Both the position numbers and the translations under genes were made by a program. The notes under the pieces were generated by a model. That model was given only the letters and a program-made list of their open reading frames with translations, made no database searches and was not told the origin of the DNA. A stretch of DNA of 6,826 nucleotides from an uncultured Peptococcaceae bacterium (lineage in GTDB: Bacteria; Bacillota; Peptococcia; Peptococcales; Peptococcaceae): assembly GCA_900553245.1 (NCBI GenBank), contig USCP01000106.1:1-6826 (forward strand), read 5' to 3'. This document shows, piece after piece, positions 5,852 to 6,826 of the stretch. Each line of letters begins with the position of its first letter. Position 1 is the stretch's first letter.

Positions 5852-6736
5852 TTGAATAATTATGTGATTAGCTGCTGCTCCCCTGTCGACTATGCCAAAG
5901 AGGACCTGGCAGCGCTCGACGTAGAGGTTGTATATTTCCACATCATTCTTGACGGCAAAGACTATCTTGACGATTTTGGCAAAAGTCTCAGTGCCGAAAC
6001 CCTTTTGGATGCCCAACGCGCCGGACGCGATGTGAAAACATCCCAAATCAGCGTGGGCGAATACAAAGATTTCTTCCGTCCCTTCCTCGAAGAAGGGCGC
6101 GACATTTTGCATATCACGGTTTCCAGTGGCCTTTCCGGCACCATTAACTCTGCCAATTTGGCAGCCCATCATTTAATGGAAGAATTTCCGGAACGAAAGG
6201 TGATTATTGTCGATTCCCGCGGTGGCTCTTGTGGCTACGGCATGATTGTCGAAGAAGCGGCGAAAATGCGCGCTGCCGGTAAAAACATCGAAGAAGTCCG
6301 CGATTGGGTGGAAGAACACCGCTTGGAAGTGGAACACTTCTTCTTCAGCCACGATCTCACCCATTTCATTAAAGGCGGACGCATTCCACGTTATGTCGGC
6401 ATCTTGGCGCAAAAGATGAAAATTTGCCCAATCATGGTCGGCGACAGCATGGGACGCATCGTCATGAGTGACAAAATCCGCACCAAGAAAAAAGCAGTAC
6501 AACGTGCCGTGGAACACATCGGAGAGCTCGCCACCGGCGGTTTTCACTACACCGGCAAGCTAATGATTGCCCATACCGACCCAGAACTCGCCCACGAAAC
6601 CGCTGCCCTCATCCGTGAAAAATGCCCACACCTTTCCGATTTACAAATCCGTCCGTTGGGCGTGACCTTTAGCAGCCACAGTGGCCCCGGCTGCGTGGCC
6701 CTCTTCTACTGGGGCAAACCTCGCACCGACAAATAA
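5852..6736 (+). CDS. DegV-family fatty-acid-binding protein (FakB-like)
   Basis: 294 residues, full length for the family. DegV/FakB proteins bind a fatty acid and present its carboxyl group to the kinase FakA, giving acyl-phosphate for phospholipid synthesis. Visible family motifs: TSQIS (63-67), VSSGLSGT (90-97), the DLTHFIKGGRIPR loop (168-180) and the C-terminal HSGPGC (276-281). The Thr63, Ser-rich loop and His276 regions are those that hold the carboxylate in known members. No signal peptide or membrane segment is seen, so it should be cytosolic. Translation starts at TTG 5852, behind GGAGGG. The gene is alone, with its own promoter and two terminators; no fakA lies in the window, which is usual because many Bacillota encode several FakB paralogues scattered from one FakA. 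The lipid bound cannot be predicted. Confidence 0.93.
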   Translation: MNNYVISCCSPVDYAKEDLAALDVEVVYFHIILDGKDYLDDFGKSLSAETLLDAQRAGRDVKTSQISVGEYKDFFRPFLEEGRDILHITVSSGLSGTINSANLAAHHLMEEFPERKVIIVDSRGGSCGYGMIVEEAAKMRAAGKNIEEVRDWVEEHRLEVEHFFFSHDLTHFIKGGRIPRYVGILAQKMKICPIMVGDSMGRIVMSDKIRTKKKAVQRAVEHIGELATGGFHYTGKLMIAHTDPELAHETAALIREKCPHLSDLQIRPLGVTFSSHSGPGCVALFYWGKPRTDK

Positions 6737-6744
6737 GCACACAA

Positions 6745-6775
6745 AAAGCACCTTGCAAACGCAAGGTGCTTTCAG
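6745..6775 (+). terminator. First terminator hairpin after the DegV-family gene
   Basis: A perfect 12-bp stem, AAAGCACCTTGC (6745-6756) with GCAAGGTGCTTT (6761-6772) and an AAAC loop, starts 8 nt after the TAA. The T-tract beyond the stem is very short, so much of the U-run is inside the stem. The reverse strand gives an A/T-ended hairpin too, so it could act in both directions. Confidence 0.8.
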
Positions 6776-6782
6776 ACTGTCG

Positions 6783-6813
6783 AAAAAGGTCGCCGAAAGG
6801 CGGCCTTTTTCTT
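6783..6813 (+). terminator. Second, tandem terminator hairpin with a GAAA tetraloop
   Basis: AAAAAGGTCGCC (6783-6794) pairs with GGCGGCCTTTTT (6799-6810) through 11 Watson-Crick pairs and one G-U pair, closing a GAAA tetraloop, and ends in TTTTTCTT. It lies 10 nt after the first hairpin. It may back up the DegV terminator or, read on the other strand, end a convergent gene outside the window. Confidence 0.82.
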
Positions 6814-6826
6814 ATATAATAGATAT

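Overview
The window looks like chromosomal DNA from a Gram-positive-type anaerobe of the Bacillota (Clostridia or a relative). This is inferred from strong AG-rich ribosome binding sites, a TTG start behind GGAGGG, short gene units ended by hairpin-plus-T terminators, and protein families common there: XRE regulators with TPR-like or DUF4825 C-termini, a CadC/SmtB-type repressor, and a DegV fatty-acid-binding protein. G+C is roughly half. I cannot name the genus.

Layout, left to right. The 3' end of a TPR-like protein (+), probably the C-terminal half of an XRE/TPR regulator, ends in a hairpin terminator at 631-665. It converges on an XRE-type DNA-binding protein carrying three membrane segments and an external DUF4825 domain (663-1814, -). 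Next is a stand-alone ABC/SMC-like ATPase (1936-2658, -) with its own terminator and extended -10 promoter. Then comes a metal-resistance operon on the minus strand: an ArsR/SmtB repressor (5272-5646) whose stop codon overlaps the start of a large Zn/Cd/Pb P1B-type ATPase (2747-5272), ended by a terminator at 2706-2739. Divergent from it is a DegV-family protein (5852-6736, +) with its own promoter, a TTG start and two tandem terminators.

How the genes work together. Only the repressor and the ATPase form a clear functional pair. The repressor should sit on a 26-bp inverted repeat (5670-5695) overlapping the transcription start of its own promoter and release when bound to metal, so that the efflux pump is made. 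The pump has two HMA domains (about 60% identical to each other by eye) joined by a linker with three Cys/His-rich GACDCGHDHH repeats. The repressor combines features of both CadC and SmtB metal sites. The other genes appear to be independent single-gene units.

I see no mobile element, CRISPR array, tRNA or rRNA, and no evidence of an undescribed multi-gene system. The most notable points are the metal-site details of the repressor and pump, the membrane-anchored XRE-DUF4825 protein, and a four-copy 7-bp repeat over the repressor promoter.
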